From: Acinetobacter bereziniae LMG 1003 = CIP 70.12 | GTDB taxonomy: Bacteria; Pseudomonadota; Gammaproteobacteria; Pseudomonadales; Moraxellaceae | Assembly: GCF_000368925.1 (NCBI RefSeq) | Contig: NZ_KB849756.1 | Span: 511,788-575,787, forward strand | Reading direction: 5' to 3' | Length of the DNA stretch: 64,000 nt | Shown here: one piece after another, positions 36,506 through 45,586 of the stretch | How positions within the stretch are numbered: position 1 is the first letter of the stretch | How the letters are laid out: every line of letters starts with the position of its first letter | The notes under the pieces: generated by a model | What the model saw: only the letters and a program-made list of their open reading frames with translations | Told to the model about the DNA's origin: nothing | The model's database searches: none | Made by a program: the position numbers and the translations under genes

Positions 36506-38518
36506 ATGTTTATGCAAAACTCAAAAAATAAAATTTTGCTCTATGTTTTAGCCATCAGCCCATTGATTTTCTCTGGATGTCAGGTTGTAAGTGTAAAAAA
36601 TCAAAAGGTTAATGTTACGATCACCAATGAGCGTGATAGCATTTTAACACGCTCCAAAATGAGTGAGGCAAGTTTAAATGTGCTCTCCATGACGGGTCGT
36701 GAAGCAAAATCATGTGCAGAAGAACCTGAAAAATGTGTTGCAGATTTGGCTAAAATCCCACAGATTCAAGATGAACAATTGCTGTCTACAGCCAGCGAAA
36801 TCTATCTGACTAAAGCAATTAATTTAGCTGACTCATCCAATTGTAAAATCAGCGTATTTTCTAAGCATCAATCTACAGAAAAGCAGCAAAGCACCCAGAA
36901 AAATTATGAACAATGTTTAGACCAACAAATGGTCATGTTGGATAACAGCATTCGTTATAGTTATGCTTATTTATTTAAGACAGAACGCCAACCCCAAGAT
37001 CGTATTTTCAATAACCGACAGGTTCAAATACGTGATTTTTACAATCAGGCATTGGCAAAGCTCATTTCCACCTATGCGACACGACATAAAAATCAAAAAG
37101 TCGCCAAACAAATTAAAGTGGGAACAAGTACATACCGCATCAATTTTAATGGCTATCCTGCAATTGCCAATACAGAGTTAGAAGATCTCGTCTCCAGCTA
37201 CAATCTAAACTTTTCAGGTTTACGCTCGATCAACCGTAGAGATGGTTTCGGCGCAGAGTTTGTTGCGATTTTACCGAAAACTGATGCCCCTGAAGAAAAC
37301 AAATATATTGTCAATCCGTTTGAATACCAATATAAACATGGCATAAATCCCAATATTCACCAACCACGTTATTTATCGGTGAGTATTGCGGCTCAACCTG
37401 AAAATGCCAATGAATCATTGCACAACATCTTGCATAGCCCAAATTTCCAATTAAATATTTATGATCCATATAGTGTCGAAAATATTAAAATTGGTGGTAA
37501 ACAATACCCGCTTGCAGCTAATTTTTCAGCACCATATGGTTTATGGCTTGCACAAAATAATTTAGGAATCGCTGCATATCTTAGCTTAATTGATCGCGAT
37601 CAAAGCTTGACCATGCCACACTTATACATGCTTGAACCCTATAACCCCAATAAGAAAGTCATTGTATTGGTGCATGGTTTAGCCAGTAGCCCAGAAGCAT
37701 GGATTCGACTAACCAACGATATTATGGGAGACAATGTCCTCCGCGAACACTATCAGGTTTGGCAAATTTTCTACTCAACCAATATGCCAATTTTAGAAAG
37801 TCGTTATCAAATCAATGCGATCATCAATCAAAGCTTTGCCTCAATTGACCAAAAATCAGCCTCAGCAAAAGATGCCGTATTGATTGGACACAGTATGGGT
37901 GGCATTATCGCACGCCTATTGGTCAGTGATGCTGATCTCACTCAGCCTGCATTAAAAATGCTGAATAACCGTAAGTTTGATAAATTCAAAGATGATCCGA
38001 TCTTTAAAGCACGTTTAACCATTCAATCAGTACCTAACTTTGATCGTGCCATTTTTATTTCAGCACCTCACCGTGGTACAGCATTTGCTGACCGATGGTT
38101 TACATTGGCTGCTCGGCGTATCATCAAACTACCAGGCGCGTTTCTCGGCGCTTTAGCGGACTCGATTGATGAACGTGATCTAAATGCGAAAAACTTTCTA
38201 AAAGATGTAGGTCATGGAATTATTCAGAATGGACCAAGTGATCTAAGCCATAATTCCAAATTTACCCAATTAACTGAAAATGTAATGCCTAAAAAAGCAA
38301 TGGTCTATCATTCAATCATGGGCAATATTACGGACAGTAAAGACCCCAAAGTCATGACTGATGGTGTCGTTCCTTATACCAGTTCACACCTTGATGGTGC
38401 CGCTTCTGAAGTAATCATCAAAGGTGGACATTCAATTCAAGAGACACCTGAAGCAGTATTAGAACTTCGCCGTATTTTAAGATTACATCTGATTGAACTT
38501 GGTATATATAAACCCTAA
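36506..38518 (+). CDS. Large lipoprotein with alpha/beta-hydrolase (lipase-like) domain
   Basis: About 670 residues. An N-terminal lipobox (LIFSGC) follows MQNSKNKILLYVLAISP, so it is likely an anchored lipoprotein; the start could be the ATG at 36506 or 36512 (upstream TTG is unlikely). The first 350 residues have no recognised domain. The C-terminal part is a hydrolase: VIVLVHGLASSPEAWIRLTN (oxyanion HG), the nucleophile elbow LIGHSMGGIIARLL, APHRGTAFADRWF and the likely catalytic His in KGGHSIQETPEAV. Esterase/lipase activity on a lipid is probable but unproven. Follows a lipoprotein gene; a strong terminator ends it. Confidence 0.76.
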   Translation: MFMQNSKNKILLYVLAISPLIFSGCQVVSVKNQKVNVTITNERDSILTRSKMSEASLNVLSMTGREAKSCAEEPEKCVADLAKIPQIQDEQLLSTASEIYLTKAINLADSSNCKISVFSKHQSTEKQQSTQKNYEQCLDQQMVMLDNSIRYSYAYLFKTERQPQDRIFNNRQVQIRDFYNQALAKLISTYATRHKNQKVAKQIKVGTSTYRINFNGYPAIANTELEDLVSSYNLNFSGLRSINRRDGFGAEFVAILPKTDAPEENKYIVNPFEYQYKHGINPNIHQPRYLSVSIAAQPENANESLHNILHSPNFQLNIYDPYSVENIKIGGKQYPLAANFSAPYGLWLAQNNLGIAAYLSLIDRDQSLTMPHLYMLEPYNPNKKVIVLVHGLASSPEAWIRLTNDIMGDNVLREHYQVWQIFYSTNMPILESRYQINAIINQSFASIDQKSASAKDAVLIGHSMGGIIARLLVSDADLTQPALKMLNNRKFDKFKDDPIFKARLTIQSVPNFDRAIFISAPHRGTAFADRWFTLAARRIIKLPGAFLGALADSIDERDLNAKNFLKDVGHGIIQNGPSDLSHNSKFTQLTENVMPKKAMVYHSIMGNITDSKDPKVMTDGVVPYTSSHLDGAASEVIIKGGHSIQETPEAVLELRRILRLHLIELGIYKP

Positions 38519-38528
38519 GAAACATAGT

Positions 38529-38560
38529 AAAACGCCAGTCAAATTGACTGGCGTTTTTAA
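38529..38560 (+). terminator. Terminator after lipase-like lipoprotein
   Basis: AACGCCAGTCAA / TTGACTGGCGTT palindrome with short loop, flanked by A-run and T-run. Confidence 0.88.
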
Positions 38561-38608
38561 CGAGTATGCGTTTAAAATTTTCTTTGACGAAAACAAACAA
38601 CAAAAAAA

Positions 38609-39025
38609 TTATTCACCATTTCCTGTAAATAAGGCGACAACATCAGCCTCAGTCAGCTTTTTAGTTTGATTTTCAAAATTATAAAAAGCGGGTTTATTGT
38701 CGATATAAATTTCCATATCAAAATGAATATCTTGTGGTTGTTCATCTAAAGCAAAAGCATTGATATTACAGTAGCTTTGATCTTTAGTACGCCAAAATAA
38801 ATTGGTCCCACAAGCATTGCAAAAACCACGCTCGCCCCATTCTGACGAATCATAAATACTTAAATGATCATTGTTAATAAAGTTTAATCCGCCCTGTTCG
38901 ACATCAATGGTCATGATCACACCGCTGGTTTGTCTGCGACAAATTGAGCAATGACAAGCATGTACATCATGATTTTTTAATTCCACATTGAATGTTGTTT
39001 TCCCACAGACACATTGCCCTTTCAT
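38609..39025 (-). CDS. GFA-family (glutathione-dependent formaldehyde-activating-like) zinc protein
   Basis: A 138-residue CENP-V/GFA-domain protein. The zinc-binding cysteines are in place: GQCVCGKTTFNVE at the N terminus, HACHCSICRRQTSG near residue 22 and RGFCNACGTNLFW near residue 67. The family includes formaldehyde-related enzymes, but most bacterial members are unassigned. It is a single gene on the minus strand, convergent with the lipase-like gene. No close partner. Function beyond zinc binding is not inferred. Confidence 0.85.
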   Translation of the reverse strand: MKGQCVCGKTTFNVELKNHDVHACHCSICRRQTSGVIMTIDVEQGGLNFINNDHLSIYDSSEWGERGFCNACGTNLFWRTKDQSYCNINAFALDEQPQDIHFDMEIYIDNKPAFYNFENQTKKLTEADVVALFTGNGE

Positions 39026-39204
39026 AGATATATCCTTGTTTTTAGAAATTTCCAGTTACGGTACTATATTTAACTGTTGATGTTATGGTGAAGCATAGAT
39101 TTTTTATACAAATCTGAATTTTGTAATCTAATTATAATTGAAAACTAACATAATTAGCTCTAGATTAATAATCACTACAATTTAAATAGAATAGTTGGAA
39201 AACT

Positions 39205-39450
39205 ATGCGTTATAAGATTATAGATGTTTATAAGCTTCATCATATTCAACGGTATATTGCAAAATGTCTAAAAACTCAATCACCACAGTTTATTGTGATT
39301 GAAAGCCATCAGACCTTGTGTAAAGAATTAGATATTATTGATGTGGATTTAAGTCAATCGGTTGCAACATGGGCAACAGGTGAAAAAATAGCGTTAAAAA
39401 TACTGCACCAATCCGATCATATCGAAAAATTTTACGATATCGAATACTAA
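39205..39450 (+). CDS. Small protein of unknown function, 81 residues
   Basis: MRYKIIDVYKLHHIQRYIAK and the following acidic residues give a plausible small globular protein. A GGA-type ribosome site (TTGGAAAACT) precedes the ATG. No family recognised. It is followed 96 bases on by a thioesterase gene. Confidence 0.55.
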   Translation: MRYKIIDVYKLHHIQRYIAKCLKTQSPQFIVIESHQTLCKELDIIDVDLSQSVATWATGEKIALKILHQSDHIEKFYDIEY

Positions 39451-39549
39451 AAAATTATTCCTTTTTCCAAAAATATTTGACAGCCATCATCAAGCATTTT
39501 ATTTTAATATTTAAGTTCCTTTTTAGAACTTTAATAATAGGACAAAGTG

Positions 39550-39987
39550 ATGAAACAGCTACAAGAAATGACTGGACTAGAATTTTTACAAGCCATGGCA
39601 AATGGGGATATTCCAAGAGCATCCATCAGTGAAACAATACCGATGGATTTACATGAAATCGCCCCAGGTTATGCCTGTTTTAAAGTCAAAGCGGATCAAC
39701 GCCATTTAAATCCTTTAGGTGGCGTACATGGTGGTTTTGCCGCTACCGCATTAGATTCAGCAACAGGTTGTGCGATACATACCACATTGGAGGCAGGTGT
39801 TGGTTATGGCACCATCGACTTAAATGTAAAAATGTGCCGCCCTGTCCCAAAAGACAAAGAATTACTTGCCACTGGTCAAGTCATTAATTCAAGTAAAAAT
39901 CTGGCAATTTCTGAAGCAAAACTGGTTGATGAAGATGGCAAGTTATATGCACATGCCACAGCGACCTGTATGATTATTCGTCCATAA
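39550..39987 (+). CDS. PaaI-type hotdog thioesterase
   Basis: A 145-residue hotdog-fold acyl-CoA thioesterase. Family signature: NPLGGVHGGFAATALDSATGC (HGG motif near residue 60), GVGYGTIDLNVKMCRPV and the C-terminal ISEAKLVDEDGKLYAHATAT. The ATG at 39550 has AGGA about eight bases upstream; a GTG just before it is also in frame. The likely substrate is an acyl- or aromatic-CoA; the neighbours do not name a pathway. A palindromic stretch follows the stop. Confidence 0.85.
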   Translation: MKQLQEMTGLEFLQAMANGDIPRASISETIPMDLHEIAPGYACFKVKADQRHLNPLGGVHGGFAATALDSATGCAIHTTLEAGVGYGTIDLNVKMCRPVPKDKELLATGQVINSSKNLAISEAKLVDEDGKLYAHATATCMIIRP

Positions 39988-40021
39988 ACGAATCAGTTGT
40001 GCTATTCATCATGAATAGCAC

Positions 40022-40678
40022 TTATTCTGTATCAGCCTGCTTCTCTATCAATTGGATTTTACCCATTTTAAGTTGCTTAGATGCATCATCCCATTCTAAA
40101 TTACGTTTACACATAATTGCTTCGGCTCGACTGATTTCATCCATATTTTGACCGCAATAGCCACCACCCACTTCGATTTGCACGATCGCCTTGGGTTGAT
40201 GCTCTAAAACTTGATATGAAAAAACAGTGCTGTTAAAAATCTCTTGAATGCTTTTACCATCTTTAGATTGATAGATCACCAGTTGATCACCACCATGACC
40301 TCTAAATACCCCATCCTCAATACAATAAATTGAATCAGGTTCATAGATATATTCTGGTTGTTCATCCCCCATTAAATCGACTATCTTTATGATACTGTTC
40401 AAATCTTGTTTTTCAGGTGTTTGACAGCGTTGTTCTGCCTCAGTCACTTGTTTAATCAAGGCTTCTGGATAAGTAATAGTTGAAGTATTGGCGTTCTTTT
40501 TAGGCTCTGAAACAGTCGGTGGGATTTCTACTTCAGCTTCGCTTTTCACTTGACTTGCGACTGCTTGAGAATCAATCGACTGCTGTTGTGTTTTTATATC
40601 TTCTTGAGATTGCTTATGTTTCTGACAAGCCGTCAAAAATAAGATACTGCTCAGTACAACAAGATTTAAAATTTTCAA
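40022..40678 (-). CDS. Small lipoprotein of unknown function
   Basis: A 218-residue protein with lipobox FLTAC (Cys at about residue 18), so likely lipid-anchored. The mature chain has a polar linker (KQSQEDIKTQQQSIDSQAVA) and a folded part with four cysteines (QRCQTPEK, YCIEDGVF, GYCGQNMD, MCKRNLEW), which would form disulfides in the periplasm. It resembles small hypothetical lipoproteins found in Acinetobacter. No function assigned. Confidence 0.65.
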   Translation of the reverse strand: MKILNLVVLSSILFLTACQKHKQSQEDIKTQQQSIDSQAVASQVKSEAEVEIPPTVSEPKKNANTSTITYPEALIKQVTEAEQRCQTPEKQDLNSIIKIVDLMGDEQPEYIYEPDSIYCIEDGVFRGHGGDQLVIYQSKDGKSIQEIFNSTVFSYQVLEHQPKAIVQIEVGGGYCGQNMDEISRAEAIMCKRNLEWDDASKQLKMGKIQLIEKQADTE

Positions 40679-40744
40679 AATATTCTCTCATTCAGTGTTT
40701 CTATATATTTGATATTGAATAAAGATGCCGAATCGCAATTTACG

Positions 40745-40800
40745 TTGACAATATCATTTTGATTTTTTGACATATCATTTTTTGACATATCATTTTTTAA
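40745..40800. repeat. Short tandem repeat of about 15 bp
   Basis: TTGACAATATCATTTT is followed by two nearly identical units TTGACATATCATTTTT (roughly 40767 and 40782). It lies in the spacer between the lipoprotein and HD-domain genes. Three copies; function unclear. Confidence 0.6.
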
Positions 40801-40814
40801 CAATAAGCCATTAT

Positions 40815-41474
40815 TTATAAAGATGATAAAGATTTAGATAAATTCATTTTAGCACTTTCTTCCAAATGCGCTCTAAAATATTCAGTCTGATACAAAGGTT
40901 GCATGAGATAAAAATGCTGTAGCACTTCTGCCCTTTTTACTTGATAAAGCTCTTGTTCTACCCATGCATACTCTAATCGAATCTGCTGTTCATATTGCAG
41001 AAAACGTGCCTCAGAGCTCCCCAAAATCGCCAGATCAATATCCAATAAATAATTAAGATCATCTTCTTGAGAGGGCTGATGCTTTTGAGTTGCAATAATC
41101 CATTGATACGCTTTTTCAACAACAGCCTGTTTAAACGTATTCTGACAGCGCTTTAACATAAGTTCAGCACTTTGCACTTCATTGTCTATGGCTTGAGGGT
41201 TATACACCACATCATGGAACCAAATCGCCAACTCAACAGCCGTAGGATCGTCTAAGTAAGCCTTCACTTGATGAAATAAATTCAGACATTCCACAATATG
41301 TTGCAGTGTATGATAATGCCGTTGAGGCTCAGTATAAGCACGTAATAAAACTTCATACAAAAGATTATCTTGTACTTTAGACATCTCAGCTTTTTGGGTA
41401 AACTCAAGCCAATATTTACGGAATAAATTGACGATATTTTCAGTGCTATCTATGATCATATGTATTGGATACAT
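40815..41474 (-). CDS. HD-domain predicted metal-dependent phosphohydrolase
   Basis: An HD-superfamily protein of about 219 residues. The metal-binding pattern is present: HYHTLQHIVECLNLF, then LAIWFHDVVYNPQ (HD), with ATQKHQ and LLDIDLAILG further on. The start is best placed at the ATG at 41474 (MYPIHMIIDSTENIV); a GTG at 41516 would abut the divergent gene's first base. The enzyme is predicted to act on a nucleotide or phosphoester; substrate unknown. Divergent from the unknown gene at 41517. Confidence 0.78.
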   Translation of the reverse strand: MYPIHMIIDSTENIVNLFRKYWLEFTQKAEMSKVQDNLLYEVLLRAYTEPQRHYHTLQHIVECLNLFHQVKAYLDDPTAVELAIWFHDVVYNPQAIDNEVQSAELMLKRCQNTFKQAVVEKAYQWIIATQKHQPSQEDDLNYLLDIDLAILGSSEARFLQYEQQIRLEYAWVEQELYQVKRAEVLQHFYLMQPLYQTEYFRAHLEESAKMNLSKSLSSL

Positions 41475-41516
41475 GCTACTTTTATCTATTAATACAACAT
41501 TTTTGACTGTAATCAC

Positions 41517-42095
41517 ATGATCAATAAATCAAAATTTTCAGCACCTACACATTTAAATCATTTTGTCACTTATCAACATGAGGCTTATTTTAATGACCTA
41601 ATGGAGATCGAATGGCGAGGACAAATACAATCTTCTACACAGAATAAGCGCTTTAAGATTAAATATTATGGTGAGCTGTTTGAAGAATATCAGCTCATTT
41701 GTGGGACAGATTTTGCACCTGAATTGATATACGCGGTCGATATTGAAAGCAATGAAGAAATATTACTTTTTGATGGTGCAAAACATGGTTACGATCCAAT
41801 GTTTTGTGATGAATTTACATCTGAACAACTTACTCATCGCCCAGTCATTCATGAATTCATAGATCAAGATCAGCAAGACACCTTTGAAGTGATTGTAAAG
41901 GTTTATCACAATATTGACTATGAAGATGATGATGAAATGGAGAGTTTAACCAATGCAGTTGGTGAGATTGAACTCATTTCAGGGGAAATTATTTCTATTG
42001 AACAACTCAAAGCAAATGCATTTGATTTTATTCAAATCATGGTAATGAATTCTTTAGGTAATGAATATCGTATTTTTGAACGTGAATTGGCTTAA
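41517..42095 (+). CDS. Protein of unknown function, 192 residues
   Basis: MINKSKFSAPTHLNHFVTYQ to the end ERELA. The protein is acidic, rich in Glu/Asp (IDYEDDDEMESL) and has no signal peptide or membrane helix. It is divergent from the HD-domain gene with almost no spacer, so their promoters overlap. Not recognised as a family. Confidence 0.6.
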   Translation: MINKSKFSAPTHLNHFVTYQHEAYFNDLMEIEWRGQIQSSTQNKRFKIKYYGELFEEYQLICGTDFAPELIYAVDIESNEEILLFDGAKHGYDPMFCDEFTSEQLTHRPVIHEFIDQDQQDTFEVIVKVYHNIDYEDDDEMESLTNAVGEIELISGEIISIEQLKANAFDFIQIMVMNSLGNEYRIFERELA

Positions 42096-42126
42096 TGCTA
42101 AGCCAATTCTCAAAATAAATGGTCTT

Positions 42127-42906
42127 TTAAGCAGCTTGCTCATCACGCTTGAATACAAGCTCACCTTTCAATGAACTTTCAGCATCAAAATAATAACCGT
42201 CCAGATTAAATGATTTTAAATCATCTAATTTTTCCAATTGATTTTGTATGATATAGCGTGCCATTAAGCCACGTGCTTTTTTGGCATAGAAGCTAATCAC
42301 TTTATACTGACCATTTTTCTGATCTAAAAATACAGGTTTAATGATATCTGCCTGAATTTTTGCTTCCTTAACTGATTTATAATATTCATCAGAAGCGATA
42401 TTCACCAACAACTTTGAATTACTTTGCTGCAAGTCTTCATTGATGAGTTGAGTGATGCGTTCTCCCCAAAAATCATAAAGATTATGACCACGCTCATTGG
42501 CAAGTTTAATCCCCATTTCTAAACGATATGGCATCATTAAATCCAATGGACGCAATAAACCATATAATCCTGAAAGACTACGCAAATGATCTTGTGCAAA
42601 CTTTAAATCATCTTGCGACAAACTATAAGCATCTAGCCCAGTGTATACATCGCCTTTAAATGCAAAAATGGCTTGTCGTGCATTAGAAAAATCAAAATCA
42701 GCATTCCAATCACGGAAACGTTCAACATTTAAATTGGCAATCTTCTCACTAACATGCATTAAACGAGCAATATCGGATGCAGATAGTTTACGACTTAGGT
42801 CTATAAGCTGTTGAGATTGGTCTAATAGTCTTGGTAAAGTGTGGCTATCAGTCGGCAGTGCGGTTTCGTAATCGAGCGTCTTAGCAGGGGAAATTAAGGC
42901 GAGCAT
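42127..42906 (-). CDS. yaaA: Peroxide stress protein YaaA
   Basis: A 259-residue DUF328/UPF0246 protein that in E. coli lowers intracellular free iron under peroxide stress. Signature start MLALISPAKTLDYETALPT at the ATG at 42906, with AGGAAGACC upstream; the longer frame from 42966 adds an unsupported N terminus. Motifs include FKGDVYTGLDAYSLSQDDL, LSGLYGLLRPLDLMMPYRLE and YDFWGERITQLI. Typical length. Single gene on the minus strand. Confidence 0.92.
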   Translation of the reverse strand: MLALISPAKTLDYETALPTDSHTLPRLLDQSQQLIDLSRKLSASDIARLMHVSEKIANLNVERFRDWNADFDFSNARQAIFAFKGDVYTGLDAYSLSQDDLKFAQDHLRSLSGLYGLLRPLDLMMPYRLEMGIKLANERGHNLYDFWGERITQLINEDLQQSNSKLLVNIASDEYYKSVKEAKIQADIIKPVFLDQKNGQYKVISFYAKKARGLMARYIIQNQLEKLDDLKSFNLDGYYFDAESSLKGELVFKRDEQAA

Positions 42907-43031
42907 GGTCTTCCTGATCAAAAAATAACTAATCAAACTATAACAGTCGGAATATTTTAATTCCAATTCATGTTTTCTGTGAGCAGAATCGGTAAACTAT
43001 ATCACTTCCCTGCTTTATGATCGTTTAAATT

Positions 43032-43664
43032 ATGTCCGAACAACTGTTCATTCAAGGTTCGGTTGGCAAAATCGAAGTTTTTGTTGACTATCCTGTGGGC
43101 GAAGTAAAAGGATTTGCTGTCGTTTGTCATCCTCACCCACTTCAAGGTGGTACCCCTCAACATAAAGTTCCAGCTTTACTTGCACAAATTCTCAACGAAC
43201 AAGGTTGTGTCGTTTATCGTCCAAGCTTTCGAGGTTCAGGACAAAGTGATGGTGTCCATGATGAAGGTTTTGCCGAAACTGAAGACATTTTAGATGTCAT
43301 CAAATACGTTAGACAATTACACAAAAGTCTACCTTTCTATGTTGGCGGATTTAGTTTTGGTGCGCATGTGATGGCAAAAGCCTATCATGCCTTACCTGAC
43401 GAAATTAAACCCAAACAAGTGATTTTATGTGGTTTGCCAACCTCTACAGTTGATGGTCTACGCCATTATGTTACACCACCGATCAAAGGCGATATTCTCT
43501 TTGTTCATGGTGAGGCAGACCCGACCACTAAACTCAGTGATTTAATTGAATGGGCAAAACCACAACGCCATTTGATCACCGTACTTCCGGGCGCTAACCA
43601 TTTCTTTACAGGTTATTTAAAACAATTGCGTGTTGCAATTTCACGTTTCTTATTAGTGCCTTAA
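43032..43664 (+). CDS. Alpha/beta hydrolase of the YpfH/dienelactone hydrolase type
   Basis: A 210-residue alpha/beta hydrolase. It shows VVCHPHPLQGGTPQHKVPA at the N-terminal side, RPSFRGSGQSDGVHDEGFAE, the nucleophile elbow YVGGFSFGAHV (GFSFG), and the C-terminal region LFVHGEADPTTKLSDLIEWA with PGANHFFTGYL (likely His). The CHPHPLQGG opening is a signature of a widespread proteobacterial hydrolase family. The true substrate is unknown. It lies convergent to rtcR. Confidence 0.82.
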   Translation: MSEQLFIQGSVGKIEVFVDYPVGEVKGFAVVCHPHPLQGGTPQHKVPALLAQILNEQGCVVYRPSFRGSGQSDGVHDEGFAETEDILDVIKYVRQLHKSLPFYVGGFSFGAHVMAKAYHALPDEIKPKQVILCGLPTSTVDGLRHYVTPPIKGDILFVHGEADPTTKLSDLIEWAKPQRHLITVLPGANHFFTGYLKQLRVAISRFLLVP

Positions 43665-43705
43665 AGCAGTATTACAGAAAAAATGAAATCAATAAGGTGG
43701 TTCAC

Positions 43706-45316
43706 TCACCTTATTGATATGTTTATATCATCCCACTGTAACCCAAATTTCGCTAAATACTTTTTCACACGATCACTGTCATTGGTACTTTGCCTCTGCT
43801 CACGTGACACAGAAAATAATCGCCGCCCTGCATCTGCCATGGATTTCGACTTTTGGCATATTTCGATAACCCCTTGTAACTGAATGCGATCAAACTCGTC
43901 AATTTGCGCTATTTGTTCATGGGTTAGAATATCCGTCAATATAGATGGCTTGTTGTCCTTTTCTTGCTCAGAGATGCTCCAAATACGTTGAAGCCGTTGG
44001 ATTTCAGTATTTACTTCGTTTAAGCCAATCCGCTCTCCATTTGCCAGTGTCGCCATTCGAGTCACACTTGCAGTAAGATCTCGAAAGTTGCCTTGCCAAA
44101 TTGCCTCTACTGATTGAGCAAATTTTAAGTATTTTTCAAGTGCATCACTATGAAAGCGCAATTGTCGCTGATGTGCAGTAGCAAAGCGCTGTAATTCAAA
44201 TGCGATATTTGGTTCAATATCTTCAACACGATCTTTTAGACTGGGTAAGAAGAATGTCCATGTATTTAAGCGTGCCCATAAATCTTCTCGAAAGCGACCT
44301 GCTCTAACTTCTTCACGTAAATCTCGATTAGTCCCAGCAATCAATTGAAAATCAGCTTGAACTTCTTTATCACTTCCCACGGGGAAGAAAGATTTATCTT
44401 CCAGTGCCTTAAGTAACATTGCTTGTTCATCCAGTCCTAATTCACCAATTTCATCGAGAAATAAGATGCCTTTATCCGCACTTTTTAAATAACCAGTACG
44501 TGCTGCAATCGCCCCGGTAAATGCGCCTTTGTGATGACCAAATAAAGTGGACATTGCACTATCACCCACCAAAGTTGCACAGTTCACGTCAATAAATCGA
44601 CCAGCGAGATGAAATTTTTCCTTTTTCAGTTGATAAATTTGCTTGGCCAAATGTGATTTGCCCACACCAGTTGCACCCATAATTAAAATCGGTGCGCTTG
44701 AACGGGTGGCAACCAATTCAACCTCTTGAATGAGTTGATTAAAACCTTTATTTTTTGTCGCAATATTGGCTTTTAACTGTTGCCAATTTTCGGATTGCTC
44801 ATGTTCAAAACGCTGTGTTAATGCTGCATACCGCGACAAGTCCAAATCAATGATGCGATATTCACCTTCAGGTTGCTGTTTCCCTGTGGGTGAGCTTTGA
44901 ATGAGTTTTGCAGGCAAATAATGCGCATCAATCAAGAGATACCAGCAGATCTGAGCGACATGTGTACCTGTCGTAATATGCAGTAAATAATGATTATTAT
45001 CGGTATCAAAAGGATAGGATTTTACAAAATCGTAGAGTGCTCCATACATATCCGAGAAATCCCAAGGATCTCGAATATTGACTTTGTGTCCTGTGATTTT
45101 GGTCTGTGGGGAAATTTCAAAGGCGTCTTGCTGTAAATGCGCAATCAAGCCGGCATTACGTCGATCATGTAATAGCACCAACTCATCAACAACTAAATCA
45201 TCATGCATCAACAAACTTATCGTAGGACGCCATCGTTGCCATCGTTCGGGCTTTTTTCCTTGATCTAAGGTAGAACCAACAAAACCAATTACAACTGTTT
45301 TTTTAAATTTTTGCAT
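43706..45316 (-). CDS. rtcR: RNA-repair transcriptional activator RtcR
   Basis: A 536-residue sigma-54-dependent activator. The N-terminal CARF-like sensor domain (KKTVVIGFVGSTLDQGKKPE, DPWDFSDMYGALYDFVKSYP, HYLLHITTGTHVAQICWYLL) is followed by the AAA+ domain with Walker A ILIMGATGVGKSHLAKQIYQ, the sigma-54 contact loop GHHKGAFTGA, Walker B GILFLDEIGELGLDEQAML, and a C-terminal DNA-binding helix-turn-helix. In E. coli RtcR drives rtcBA after RNA damage. Here it is divergently placed from rnz and about 2 kb upstream of two sigma-54 promoters. No strong sigma-54 site is seen before rtcR itself. Confidence 0.95.
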   Translation of the reverse strand: MQKFKKTVVIGFVGSTLDQGKKPERWQRWRPTISLLMHDDLVVDELVLLHDRRNAGLIAHLQQDAFEISPQTKITGHKVNIRDPWDFSDMYGALYDFVKSYPFDTDNNHYLLHITTGTHVAQICWYLLIDAHYLPAKLIQSSPTGKQQPEGEYRIIDLDLSRYAALTQRFEHEQSENWQQLKANIATKNKGFNQLIQEVELVATRSSAPILIMGATGVGKSHLAKQIYQLKKEKFHLAGRFIDVNCATLVGDSAMSTLFGHHKGAFTGAIAARTGYLKSADKGILFLDEIGELGLDEQAMLLKALEDKSFFPVGSDKEVQADFQLIAGTNRDLREEVRAGRFREDLWARLNTWTFFLPSLKDRVEDIEPNIAFELQRFATAHQRQLRFHSDALEKYLKFAQSVEAIWQGNFRDLTASVTRMATLANGERIGLNEVNTEIQRLQRIWSISEQEKDNKPSILTDILTHEQIAQIDEFDRIQLQGVIEICQKSKSMADAGRRLFSVSREQRQSTNDSDRVKKYLAKFGLQWDDINISIR

Positions 45317-45586
45317 ATTTCTATAAATCTATAAAAATTTATATATCTTGTCTAAATCATAGTTTTATTTTATCAATAAGCAAATATTATTCGCTGTATT
45401 GAGCCTAATATTTTTTAAAAATCACTATTTATTTTCATATACATGATCATGCTATACTACTGACGTACAAAGTTTTTACTTATTTTCCTCCATCTTTGTC
45501 TGATTCGACACTTCTTTTGATGGAACTGCCTTGCTTTGTCACAACAATAACCACAGATAAGATTTTACTACAGGCATAAATTTCCC